Source: Rikenellaceae bacterium (lineage in GTDB: Bacteria > Bacteroidota > Bacteroidia > Bacteroidales > UBA932). Taken from it: 15,245 nucleotides of DNA. The notes beneath the pieces were generated by a model. The model saw only the letters and a list, made by a program, of their open reading frames with translations, made no database searches and was not told the origin of the DNA. A program made the position numbers and the translations under genes. The stretch spans positions 1-15,245 of the forward strand of contig JAAZIW010000196.1 in the NCBI GenBank assembly GCA_012800665.1, read 5' to 3'. Positions 1 to 6,478 of the stretch are shown here, in pieces (position 1 is the stretch's first letter; every line of letters begins with the position of its first letter).

Positions 1-2
1 CC

Positions 3-62
3 CGCGATATGAAACAGACTGTCAAGGATACAATGGATTATTTGAAAGGTCGATTGAAATAG
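3..62 (+). CDS. C-terminal tail of an unrecognised protein (partial)
   Basis: The third frame is open from the window edge to a TAG at 60-62 and encodes about 19 residues ending in YLKGRLK, a charged helical tail. The first frame closes almost at once. The second frame also stays open, to a TAA at 78-80, so the choice rests on the residues looking like a normal protein end. The product cannot be identified. The reading agrees with the next gene being convergent (Nudix gene, - strand, ending at 121). The 58 bases between them hold only an A-rich run and no convincing hairpin. Confidence 0.35.
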   Translation, partial: RDMKQTVKDTMDYLKGRLK

Positions 63-120
63 TGCGTTTTCGCTTCTAATTGTAGTGGCAATAAAAAAAA
101 GATAGAGTAATAAGAAAAGT

Positions 121-513
121 TCAGAGCGAAAGCTCCTGTTTTATTTTTGGTAAAACTTCAAGGTCGGCAGGAAGCCACTTGACATTGTCAAGTCCTGATG
201 CGTCCAGCCAAACAGCATCGGCATGTTCAAGAAGTTCCAATTGCCCGCTCACGACATGGCAGAGAAAACAGTGCATTGTTAAGTGGAAATCAGGGTAGTC
301 ATATTCTACCGTTTGTATAAATTTATCTATTGCTATCTCTATTTCCAACTCCTCCTGAATTTCGCGGCGGAGGGCCTCCTGCGCTTTCTCACCGGCCTCT
401 ATCTTTCCGCCCGGAAACTCCCACCAGCCCTTCCACTTGCCATATCCGCGCTGAGTAGCCAAAATCTTTCCATCCTTAACTATAATTGCCGCTGCCACTT
501 CGATTGATTTCAT
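121..513 (-). CDS. mutT: MutT-type Nudix hydrolase, (d)NTP pyrophosphohydrolase
   Basis: Cytoplasmic Nudix enzyme of about 130 residues, the usual MutT length. The family hydrolyses oxidised nucleotides such as 8-oxo-dGTP to the monophosphate and so prevents mutation. The Nudix box runs from Gly36 to Ile58: G36, x5, E42, x7, R50-E51-I52, x, E54-E55. All metal-binding glutamates are present, but the usual Gly near the end of the box is Glu57. WWEFPGGK before the box and the late motifs HADAVWL and WLPAD are typical of MutT rather than of other Nudix branches. The frame is open 11 codons further upstream (to 546), but the ATG at 511-513 is preferred: it follows AAAGG at suitable spacing and gives the normal N-terminus MKSIEVAAAII, and the longer version would overlap the -7 box at 544-551. 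It is divergent from the DUF389 gene. Exact substrate preference is not visible. Confidence 0.9.
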   Translation of the reverse strand: MKSIEVAAAIIVKDGKILATQRGYGKWKGWWEFPGGKIEAGEKAQEALRREIQEELEIEIAIDKFIQTVEYDYPDFHLTMHCFLCHVVSGQLELLEHADAVWLDASGLDNVKWLPADLEVLPKIKQELSL

Positions 514-543
514 AATCCTTTTTTTACAAAATTTAAATATAAA

Positions 544-551
544 CAAAGGTA
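544..551 (-). promoter_or_regulatory. Sigma-ABfr -7 box for the Nudix gene
   Basis: On the minus strand this reads TACCTTTG, an exact match to the Bacteroidetes -7 consensus TAnnTTTG, 30 bases before the chosen ATG at 513. No TTTG -33 element is seen at the usual 19-20 base spacing. Confidence 0.5.
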
Positions 552-591
552 GTGATTTTTGCAGATTAAGTGAATTAATCCAAAATGTTGA

Positions 592-599
592 TATATTTG
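592..599 (+). promoter_or_regulatory. Sigma-ABfr -7 box for the DUF389 gene
   Basis: TATATTTG followed by C, an exact TAnnTTTG match, 48 bases before the start at 648. A TTTG at 558-561 is about 30 bases upstream, too far for a standard -33 element. It forms a divergent promoter region with the Nudix -7 box. Confidence 0.5.
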
Positions 600-647
600 C
601 GTGATTTTATAATCTTGTGAAACGTTTAAAAATAAACATAGATTGAT

Positions 648-2012
648 GTGAAAAAGTTTTTGGTGTTCCTGCGCTCACTGGTGAACATGTCAGACCATTT
701 GGATTACGATGGAGCAACTCTTTACATTCGCAAAAACGTAAGTTTCAAAGGTCCTAATGTTATCATTTTAACCTGTGCGGTTTTTACCGCAGCGTTGGGA
801 TTAAACATAAATTCAATTCCGGTTATAATAGGTGCAATGCTTATATCGCCGCTTATGGGACCGATACTCGGCTTCGGCTTCGGACTTGCGACACGCGATA
901 ATGCTCTTGTAAAGGAAGGAGTTAAGAATCTGATTATAATGGTTTCAGTCAGCATTGTTGCATCAACCATTTATTTTCTGGTGACTCCGCTGAAGTTGGA
1001 GCATCCGACCGAGCTCCTCGCCCGTACAATCCCAACAATCTATGATGTTTTAATCGCCTTGTTCGGCGGAATAGCGGGCATGATTGAAATTTCCAGGAAA
1101 GAAAGGGGAACGGTTATAGCAGGTGTCGCCATCTCCACCACTCTGCTTCCGCCTCTCTGCACCATAGGCTACGGCTTTACGCTTTGGAAATGGAGTTATA
1201 TCATAGGGGCATTTTATCTGTTTACAATCAATATTATCTTTATTGCCCTCGCCACCTATCTGGTCGCCAAATACCTTCGTTATCCGGTTATTGAGGAGGA
1301 TGTTCAGGATGAGTCTGCAACAAAACGCAGTTCAATGAAGCCGAGTACGGTAGCAATCATTCTGCTTATAATAACAATTCCGAGTATATTCACTGCCTTG
1401 AGGACTATCAAGGAAAGCAATTTCAAGATGCGAGTGAGTAAGCTTATAACCGAAAATAAAACTCTAACCGGTACTTTTATATACGAGCACAAGGTGGATT
1501 TTTCCTCCAAGCCGACAAAGGTGGAACTTTTTATGGCAGGAGATAAATTGGATGATGTAGATAAAGAGAAGCTTTATTCAGATGCCGAAAAACACGGCAT
1601 AGCCCGCTCACAATTAGTTTTCCGCGAGGATGCTACGGTAAGCCGCGAGGGTATGTCGGAGTCGGAACTCATTAAGGATATTTATGAAAGGTCGGACCTG
1701 CAGCTAAGGGCTCTTACGGATTCAATAGGCACTCTCAACACACGGCTCGAAAAATACAGACGCGAAGAATTACCGTCTGCAGCTGTTTCCAAAGAACTTT
1801 CCGCTCAATATCCTGAGATAACAAAATTGGTTCTCACAAAGGGCAGCTCGATAGATGTAGCTTCCGAGTCCTCAGAAGAACAAATCGTTGCAATTGTAAG
1901 CTCGGAAACTGAATTCGATGCCGAAACCACCGAGCGTATCCGCCGCTGGCTCTCAGCCCGCCTCGAGCGCAGCAATGTGGTTGTGCTGCAAGACGCAAAG
2001 CAGCTTAATTGA
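648..2012 (+). CDS. DUF389 / TIGR00341 family integral membrane protein
   Basis: Inner-membrane protein of 454 residues and unknown biochemical role. The N-terminal half is the DUF389 hydrophobic domain, recognised by GLNINSIPVIIGAMLISPLM at about 51-70 and STTLLPPLCTIGYGF at 163-177. Seven hydrophobic segments are visible at about 37-53, 56-79, 94-113, 131-148, 155-177, 183-208 and 233-251. Residues 252-454 form a charged, mostly soluble domain of the kind seen on Bacteroidetes members. The start is a GTG at 648, because the ATG three bases earlier in another frame runs straight into TGA. An ATG at 687 (Met14) is an alternative, but the extra residues MKKFLVFLRSLVN suit an amphipathic membrane start. 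The ribosome binding site is weak. It is a single-gene unit with its own -7 box and a terminator overlapping its stop. The family is confidently identified; no substrate is claimed. Confidence 0.9.
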   Translation: MKKFLVFLRSLVNMSDHLDYDGATLYIRKNVSFKGPNVIILTCAVFTAALGLNINSIPVIIGAMLISPLMGPILGFGFGLATRDNALVKEGVKNLIIMVSVSIVASTIYFLVTPLKLEHPTELLARTIPTIYDVLIALFGGIAGMIEISRKERGTVIAGVAISTTLLPPLCTIGYGFTLWKWSYIIGAFYLFTINIIFIALATYLVAKYLRYPVIEEDVQDESATKRSSMKPSTVAIILLIITIPSIFTALRTIKESNFKMRVSKLITENKTLTGTFIYEHKVDFSSKPTKVELFMAGDKLDDVDKEKLYSDAEKHGIARSQLVFREDATVSREGMSESELIKDIYERSDLQLRALTDSIGTLNTRLEKYRREELPSAAVSKELSAQYPEITKLVLTKGSSIDVASESSEEQIVAIVSSETEFDAETTERIRRWLSARLERSNVVVLQDAKQLN

Positions 2013-2028
2013 CGCTTTGCACTTTTTT
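1995..2028 (+). terminator. Intrinsic terminator embedded in the overlap of two genes
   Basis: A 7-bp perfect stem, GCAAAGC (1995-2001) with GCTTTGC (2014-2020), encloses a 12-base loop that contains the DUF389 stop codon. It is followed by AC and six T (2023-2028). The T tract is only on the + strand side, so it should end DUF389 transcription. It lies inside the last codons of the opposing acyltransferase gene. Confidence 0.55.
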
Positions 2029-3192
2029 ACGGCCTAACCAATGATCCTTGAGCCACTCGCGAACAGGCTCGTCATATATTTTCATTACGCCATAAGCGAT
2101 AGCGATGGACATAATTACAACGCCGATATTAAGAACAATATGCATCCATACAGGGGCGTCCTTATTAGCAGCCACCCATGACATCTGCATATACATAAGC
2201 GGATAATGGGTGATATACAAAGGGTAAGACAAATCCCCAAGGAACTTGCAAAGCTTGGTGCTGAAAGCATCGCTTATATCGCTCCCTGCGCCTGCAAGAA
2301 CAATAAGAGGGAACAGGACGATAATGCTGAAAGCCTGATACAGTCCATCGGCGGGGCTTGGTTTGCCTGTAATGCAGGGGATTGAGAAGATGACTATAAG
2401 TGCAAGAGAGCACCAGTAAAAGCCTCCGCGAAGGCTGATGGGGGAGCCGCTGGGATTGGATTCGCTGCGTCTGGAGGAAAGGATTCTGGAAATCAGAAGA
2501 CCGCAAAGGAAAGGATAAAGCAGACGACCGAAACCGATATAAACTTGCTGGGCGTTGAGACTCCAGCCTCCTATAACTGCATATTGAGGCCCGTCTGGGA
2601 ACAAGCCGAACAAATCCCATCCAAGAGTAAGGTCCAGAATGAAAAATGAACTTACAGCGCAAAGTACTGCAAGCGCTGCTTTGGGCAGATGACGGAAAAT
2701 GAATGCATATAGTATGTTAGCCACGTATTCAAATGTAAGTGTCCAGTTCGGGCCGTTGAAGCTGTTCATTTCGCCCCAACCGCGGATATCCAGTCCGGCT
2801 CCGCATGGAATCATAAGCAGGCCCATCAGAAGGCAAAGGCCGAATTTCCAAGCCTCGACCTCCATAATTTTAGGGAAAGCCGCTCCTTGGAAAAAGAATA
2901 ATGAAGCTCCAATAATGGTACCTGCGACAACCATGGGGTGCAGGCGTGTAAGACGCCTCTTGAAGAATGCGCGGGTTGTCATCTTGCCCCACCTGTCATC
3001 ATAAGCATATCCGATTACGAATCCGCTCAGGACAAAGAAGAAATCCACGGCAAGATATCCGTGATTGATTATCTGCGTGCCGAATACCGGAATATAGGTT
3101 TCGAAACAATGGAAAAACAGGACCATGATTGCTGCCACTCCGCGCAGGCCGTCCAGAATCATGTAACGGGGTTTGGATGCCAAATATGTCAT
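2005..3192 (-). CDS. Acyltransferase 3 family membrane O-acyltransferase
   Basis: Integral membrane enzyme of 395 residues in the acyltransferase-3 family (PF01757). These transfer acetyl or other acyl groups to extracytoplasmic sugars on O-antigen, capsule, lipids or antibiotics. Family marks: RYMILDGLRGVAAIMVLFFH at 9-28 with the conserved His28; AVDFFFVLSGFVIGY in the second membrane segment; the basic RRLTRLHP loop after it; and LSYPLYITHYPLMY near the C-terminus. About ten hydrophobic segments are present. The ATG at 3190-3192 is preferred over Met11, because SKPRY before the ILDGLRG motif is part of the usual N-terminus. It starts 5 bases after the stop of the upstream oxyR-like gene, so the two are probably co-transcribed, with no acyl-acceptor genes nearby. 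Its tail overlaps the DUF389 gene by 8 bp. The acceptor cannot be predicted. Confidence 0.88.
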   Translation of the reverse strand: MTYLASKPRYMILDGLRGVAAIMVLFFHCFETYIPVFGTQIINHGYLAVDFFFVLSGFVIGYAYDDRWGKMTTRAFFKRRLTRLHPMVVAGTIIGASLFFFQGAAFPKIMEVEAWKFGLCLLMGLLMIPCGAGLDIRGWGEMNSFNGPNWTLTFEYVANILYAFIFRHLPKAALAVLCAVSSFFILDLTLGWDLFGLFPDGPQYAVIGGWSLNAQQVYIGFGRLLYPFLCGLLISRILSSRRSESNPSGSPISLRGGFYWCSLALIVIFSIPCITGKPSPADGLYQAFSIIVLFPLIVLAGAGSDISDAFSTKLCKFLGDLSYPLYITHYPLMYMQMSWVAANKDAPVWMHIVLNIGVVIMSIAIAYGVMKIYDEPVREWLKDHWLGRKKVQSVN

Positions 3193-3197
3193 ATGGT

Positions 3198-4124
3198 TTA
3201 GATTTTTATTGCGAATTTTTTGAGTCCCGGGTCTATCATATGCTCGGGGATTGATTTCTTGACGGCATTTGCAACCTCATTAAGGATGCGTTCCCTCACA
3301 AAATCTTTTCTTATTACAAGCGAAATCTCCCTTACCGCCTCAGGCGAAACCAGCGGCCGCACATTCTTCTGCTCTTCCTCTGAAAGATAGGGGAGATGAA
3401 GTTCCGGAATCACCGTGAATCCGCCGTTTAAATCTACAATTCTTATAAGTGTATCTATGCTGCCTGCCTCATACTTGGCAGTATAGTCGGATTTTGAACG
3501 GCCTAAACGGAAAACCTGATCGCGCATGCAGTTGCCTTCCGTCAGCATCCACATTCTTTCGAGAGGAAGACTGTTTGAACTGAGTTCGCTCTTTTCGTAT
3601 AAATCATCGAGAGGGGAAACATAGGCGAAGAATTTCTCGTAATATACGGGAATCTCCAGAAAGTTGCTGTTATTCAAGGGGGTGGCCATGAGAGCTATGT
3701 CCAATTCAGCATTTGAGAGTTTGTCGAGAATATCACAAGTCATCATCTCGTAGGCATAGATATGAATCTTCGGACTGTCTCTTCGCATATTCTTTATTAT
3801 TTTCGGAATTATATCTGTAGCAACCGTGGGGATGATTGCAAGATGAACATCTCCGTCGATACTTAGCATTTCGGAAAGAGTGATTTCTTTAAGCTGCTCG
3901 GCATGAAACAGAACCACTTTTGCTTGAGCGATGATTTTTTCTCCTATGGGAGTCGGCTTCATCGGGCTGGCTTCCCGGTCGAAGATTATGGTGTCCAACT
4001 CCCACTCCAACTTCTTTATCATCATGCTCAGAGTTGACTGGGACACCCCGCAGGCCTTCGCCGCTTTAACAAATTGACGGTGCTTGTCGAGCGCCACAAT
4101 ATACTCCATCTGTTGAATTGTCAT
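3198..4124 (-). CDS. oxyR: OxyR-type LysR regulator with Cys208 replaced by Gly
   Basis: LysR-family transcription factor of 308 residues. The winged helix-turn-helix is at about 1-60 (MEYIVALDKHRQFVKAA then GVSQSTLSMMIKKLE). The rest is the substrate-binding-like sensor domain. Numbering coincides with E. coli OxyR: Thr100 (IIPT), Thr129 (EMMTC) and Cys199 (TEGNCMRDQ) fall on the peroxide-pocket residues of that protein. The segment LTEGxCxRxQVF and the C-terminal LVIRKDFVRERILN mark a Bacteroides-type OxyR. The position of the resolving cysteine, 208, is Gly (VFRLGRSK), and His198 is Asn. Other cysteines are at 25 and 130 only. The family would make it a peroxide-responsive activator of detoxification genes. 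It is divergent from trxA, and the shared 101-bp gap holds an ATAG-N7-CTAT palindrome. The family call is firm; whether it still switches by a disulfide is doubtful. Confidence 0.88.
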   Translation of the reverse strand: MTIQQMEYIVALDKHRQFVKAAKACGVSQSTLSMMIKKLEWELDTIIFDREASPMKPTPIGEKIIAQAKVVLFHAEQLKEITLSEMLSIDGDVHLAIIPTVATDIIPKIIKNMRRDSPKIHIYAYEMMTCDILDKLSNAELDIALMATPLNNSNFLEIPVYYEKFFAYVSPLDDLYEKSELSSNSLPLERMWMLTEGNCMRDQVFRLGRSKSDYTAKYEAGSIDTLIRIVDLNGGFTVIPELHLPYLSEEEQKNVRPLVSPEAVREISLVIRKDFVRERILNEVANAVKKSIPEHMIDPGLKKFAIKI

Positions 4125-4145
4125 AGCTTATCGGTTTTATCGATA

Positions 4146-4153
4146 CAAATATA
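4146..4153 (-). promoter_or_regulatory. Sigma-ABfr -7 box for the oxyR-like gene
   Basis: On the minus strand this reads TATATTTG, an exact TAnnTTTG match, 21 bases before the ATG at 4124, implying a very short leader. No TTTG -33 box is present at 19-20 bases. The end of the candidate OxyR palindrome (4151-4165) covers the upstream part of this box, which would suit autorepression. Confidence 0.5.
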
Positions 4154-4165
4154 GAACAAATCTAT
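4151..4165. promoter_or_regulatory. Candidate OxyR dimer site (ATAG-N7-CTAT)
   Basis: ATAG (4151-4154) and CTAT (4162-4165) are separated by exactly 7 bases, matching one half of the E. coli OxyR site, ATAG-N7-CTAT repeated at N7. At the next N7 step the sequence is ATAT (4173-4176), a 3 of 4 match, and the fourth block is not matched. The palindrome touches the oxyR -7 box and the trxA -33 box. Binding specificity in Bacteroidetes may differ from E. coli. Confidence 0.45.
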
Positions 4166-4196
4166 TTGATTTATATATAAAGATGTCATATTTTTG
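4165..4196 (+). promoter_or_regulatory. Complete sigma-ABfr promoter for trxA operon
   Basis: TTTG at 4165-4168 (-33 element), a 20-base spacer, then TATTTTTG at 4189-4196 (-7 element). This is the only promoter in the window where both elements match at standard spacing. It lies 29 bases before the trxA ATG and should drive all three genes down to the terminator at 6425. Confidence 0.65.
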
Positions 4197-4225
4197 CAAT
4201 GGAATTTAAATAAAGAATTAAAATT

Positions 4226-4582
4226 ATGGCAGCAATACACATAAACAAAGACGAGTTCCTGAAGAAAGTATGGAACTACGAAGCATCCCCTAATGAGTGG
4301 AAATTCGAAGGTGACAAATCGGCAATAGTTGATTTCTACGCCTCTTGGTGCGGCCCCTGCAAAATGCTCTCGCCGATTCTCGATGAACTTTCGGATGAGT
4401 ATGCCGGAAAGGTGGATATCTACAAGGTGGATACCGGGCAGGAAATGGAACTCTCCGACGCCTTCAATATCAGAAGCATCCCGACTCTTCTCTTCTGCCC
4501 TAAAGACGGCCAGCCTCAAATTATGCAGGGCGCTCTTCCGAAAGCATCTCTTAAAGATTTTATCGATAAGAATCTGCTTTAA
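4226..4582 (+). CDS. trxA: Thioredoxin
   Basis: Small cytoplasmic dithiol-disulfide oxidoreductase of 118 residues, slightly longer than E. coli TrxA (108). The active site WCGPC is at 41-45 inside VDFYASWCGPCKMLSPIL, and the cis-proline is Pro86 in RSIPTLLF. An additional cysteine, Cys91, follows directly. The family reduces protein disulfides and supplies electrons to peroxiredoxins and reductases. The ATG at 4226 has only an A-rich leader, normal for Bacteroidetes. It is the first gene of an operon with the double-rubredoxin protein (8-base gap) and the ferredoxin-rubrerythrin fusion, directly opposite oxyR, so a peroxide-induced role is likely. No thioredoxin reductase gene is present in the window. 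Confidence 0.95.
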   Translation: MAAIHINKDEFLKKVWNYEASPNEWKFEGDKSAIVDFYASWCGPCKMLSPILDELSDEYAGKVDIYKVDTGQEMELSDAFNIRSIPTLLFCPKDGQPQIMQGALPKASLKDFIDKNLL

Positions 4583-4590
4583 AAGGGATT

Positions 4591-5322
4591 ATGAAGTACA
4601 TTTGTTCAATTTGCGGATATGTCTATGACGAGGCAAAGGAGAAAGCTTTCTCCGATTTGCCTGCCGATTGGACCTGTCCGCTTTGTGATGCGCCCAAGTC
4701 GGACTTTGCACCGGAGGGAGGGACTGCGGTAGATGCGGCTGAGGGGGTTGCAGTGGATACTGTTTCGGCGGTTTCGCCTGCAGATGCAGCCAAGCCGGAA
4801 AGCGCTCCCGCCCCTACGGTAGGCGCTTCTATCCATCAGGCAAGCACCTCTTCATCCGAGGCCGATTCCGATTGCAAAAAGCTCTCTGCAGGACAGCTTG
4901 CGGCACTCTGCTCCAATCTTGCACAGGGCTGCGAAAAGCAGTATCTTTACGAGGAAAGCGGACTCTTTAAGCAGCTTGCAGACTACTTTGCAAGCATAAC
5001 TCCGGCGGTGGAGGATGCCACAGTTATCGGCCTTGCCGAGAATCTTCAAAAAGAAGTTGACGGCTATGCCTTACTCCACGAGACTGCAAAGGCCGTCGGT
5101 GACCGCGGAGCACAACGCGTATGCGTTTGGGGCGAGAAAGTCAGCAGGATACTCTCTTCTCTTGTGAGGCGCTATCTCAAAGAGGGCGAAACCATGATGG
5201 AAGGAAAGGAAGTATGGGTATGCAGCGCATGCGGATTTGTGTACATTGGCGAAAAAGCTCCCGAGATTTGCCCTGTATGCAAGGTTCCTTCATGGAAATT
5301 TGAAAAGATAGAAAGGAGATAA
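4591..5322 (+). CDS. Protein with rubredoxin domains at both ends of a helical domain
   Basis: Cytoplasmic electron-transfer protein of 243 residues. Domain 1 (1-38) is a rubredoxin with Cys5, Cys8, Cys29 and Cys32; its middle loop is shortened. Residues 42-95 are a low-complexity Ala/Val/Pro/Ser linker. Residues 98-203 are predicted all-helical (LAQGCEKQYLYEESGLFKQL, then a long second half with an HETAK stretch). Their layout recalls a rubrerythrin four-helix bundle, but no E-xx-H diiron pairs are seen. Domain 2 (209-238) is a rubrerythrin-type rubredoxin with Cys211, Cys214, Cys227 and Cys230. Rubredoxin sites carry one iron on four cysteines and pass single electrons. The next gene supplies a true rubrerythrin, so this protein is a natural electron donor to it. 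Start ATG at 4591 follows AAAAGGG. Function of the helical part is unknown. Confidence 0.85.
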   Translation: MKYICSICGYVYDEAKEKAFSDLPADWTCPLCDAPKSDFAPEGGTAVDAAEGVAVDTVSAVSPADAAKPESAPAPTVGASIHQASTSSSEADSDCKKLSAGQLAALCSNLAQGCEKQYLYEESGLFKQLADYFASITPAVEDATVIGLAENLQKEVDGYALLHETAKAVGDRGAQRVCVWGEKVSRILSSLVRRYLKEGETMMEGKEVWVCSACGFVYIGEKAPEICPVCKVPSWKFEKIERR

Positions 5323-5326
5323 TGCC

Positions 5327-6385
5327 ATGGTAAAAAAGATAGCAGTACGCAACATACGCCTTTGTACAAAGGATTGCCTTTGCCTGTATGTATGCCCCAC
5401 CGGTGCGACTGATACCGAGGACAGCATCATCAATGCGGATAAATGCATAGGCTGCGGAGATTGTGCAGATGCCTGCCCGTCAGGAGCCATCAGCATGGTG
5501 CCTGTAGAGATGCCCGCACAGCAGAAAAAGACAGGGGAGGTGGTAGAGGTTTTCGGCAATATGACCGGAATGAAAGCGCAAAGCGAAAAGGCGGCATCCG
5601 AGCTCGCCGGGAGCGCCAAGGAAGATGGTCTCTACCGTCTTATGAAGGCGATAGAAAGGTCGGAAAGGATTATCAGCGAGGACCTTTTCCGCGAAGCGGG
5701 ATATATGCTCCCGCAGAGCGCAAATTCACACGCTCTTTTACAAAAACTCATTGCAAACCCGCCAAGTCCGGATTTTCCCATGGATGCGGCAAAAAAACTT
5801 TTAACAAAATTACCGAATAACGAAACACAAAAAACAAATAAAGACATGAAAAACAAATACGCAGGTACCCAGACCGAGAAAAATCTGGAAGAGGCTTTTG
5901 CCGGTGAATCAATGGCTCGTAACAAGTATACTTATTTCGCAGACGTTGCACGCAAGGAAGGATATGAACAAATAGCAGCTCTTTTCGAAGAGACGGCATT
6001 CAACGAAAAGGAACATGCCCAGCTTTGGTTCCAGGAACTCGGCGGCATAGGCGATACCGCCCATAACCTTGAGGCAGCAGCTGATGGCGAGAATTACGAG
6101 TGGACAGACATGTATGACGGCTTCGCTAAGACGGCGGAAGAGGAAGGTTTCCCCGCCCTCGCAGCCCGCTTCCGCGCAGTGGCCGAAATCGAAAAACGCC
6201 ATGAGGAGCGTTATCGCGCCCTTCTGAAAAATGTAGAGACCGCCAAGGTATTCGAAAGGTCGGAAGTGAAGGTATGGGAATGCCGCCGCTGCGGACACAT
6301 CGTGGTAGGCACAAAGGCTCCCGAAGTATGTCCTGTTTGCAGATATCCGAAGGCCTTCTTCGAACTTCACAAGACCAATTTCTAA
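5327..6385 (+). CDS. Ferredoxin-rubrerythrin fusion (peroxide reductase)
   Basis: Cytoplasmic protein of 352 residues with three parts. Residues 1-60 form a 2[4Fe-4S] ferredoxin (Cys13, 17, 19, 23 and Cys40, 43, 46, 50, each set followed by Pro); the first cluster motif is unusual, with CxxxCxCxxxCP spacing. Residues about 98-162 form a helical region with REAGYMLPQS. Residues 174-352 are a complete rubrerythrin: a diiron four-helix bundle with Glu194, Glu227/His230, Glu258 and Glu289/His292 as likely ligands, then a rubredoxin with Cys319, 322, 335 and 338. Rubrerythrins reduce hydrogen peroxide to water in anaerobes. The junction at 163-173 (PNNETQKTNKD) is encoded by A-rich DNA that looks like a former leader, and Met174 (ATG at 5846) begins MKNKYAGTQTEKNL, a normal rubrerythrin start. 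Two products are therefore possible: the full fusion and a free rubrerythrin. The start at 5327 lies 4 bases after the previous stop with AAAGGAG upstream. Confidence 0.88.
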   Translation: MVKKIAVRNIRLCTKDCLCLYVCPTGATDTEDSIINADKCIGCGDCADACPSGAISMVPVEMPAQQKKTGEVVEVFGNMTGMKAQSEKAASELAGSAKEDGLYRLMKAIERSERIISEDLFREAGYMLPQSANSHALLQKLIANPPSPDFPMDAAKKLLTKLPNNETQKTNKDMKNKYAGTQTEKNLEEAFAGESMARNKYTYFADVARKEGYEQIAALFEETAFNEKEHAQLWFQELGGIGDTAHNLEAAADGENYEWTDMYDGFAKTAEEEGFPALAARFRAVAEIEKRHEERYRALLKNVETAKVFERSEVKVWECRRCGHIVVGTKAPEVCPVCRYPKAFFELHKTNF

Positions 6386-6424
6386 TAGCTTTTCTTTTAT
6401 AGTCAGATAAGTTGTATTACCCTG

Positions 6425-6461
6425 AGAGACGCTGCATCGCAAGGTGCGGCGTCTCTTTATT
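6425..6461 (+). terminator. Intrinsic terminator of the trxA-rubrerythrin operon
   Basis: An 11-bp stem with one G-U pair, AGAGACGCTGC (6425-6435) against GCGGCGTCTCT (6446-6456), encloses a 10-base loop and is followed by a T-rich tail (TTATT). It lies 40 bases after the rubrerythrin stop and separates this operon from the GH2 gene. Confidence 0.8.
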
Positions 6462-6478
6462 ATACAATTGTTTTTTAT

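Noticed and set aside
60..135. Possible hairpin terminators between the partial first gene and the Nudix gene (GAGC-GAAA-GCTC at 124-135; GCG-TTTT-CGC near 64).
   Set aside because: The stems are only 3-4 bp, and the T or A tracts nearby are not positioned directly after them.
2165..2662. A 165-codon open frame inside the acyltransferase gene on the same strand.
   Set aside because: It is a shadow of the real gene in another frame: rich in Arg, Ser and Pro, with no family motifs and no promoter.
4131..4146. TATCG and CGATA inverted pair just upstream of the oxyR start.
   Set aside because: The arms are only 5 bp and lie in an AT-rich region, downstream of the -7 box; far weaker than the ATAG-N7-CTAT palindrome next to it.
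4171..4180. TTATATATAA palindrome in the trxA promoter spacer.
   Set aside because: An alternating AT run of this length is expected by chance in such spacers, and it has no link to a known site.
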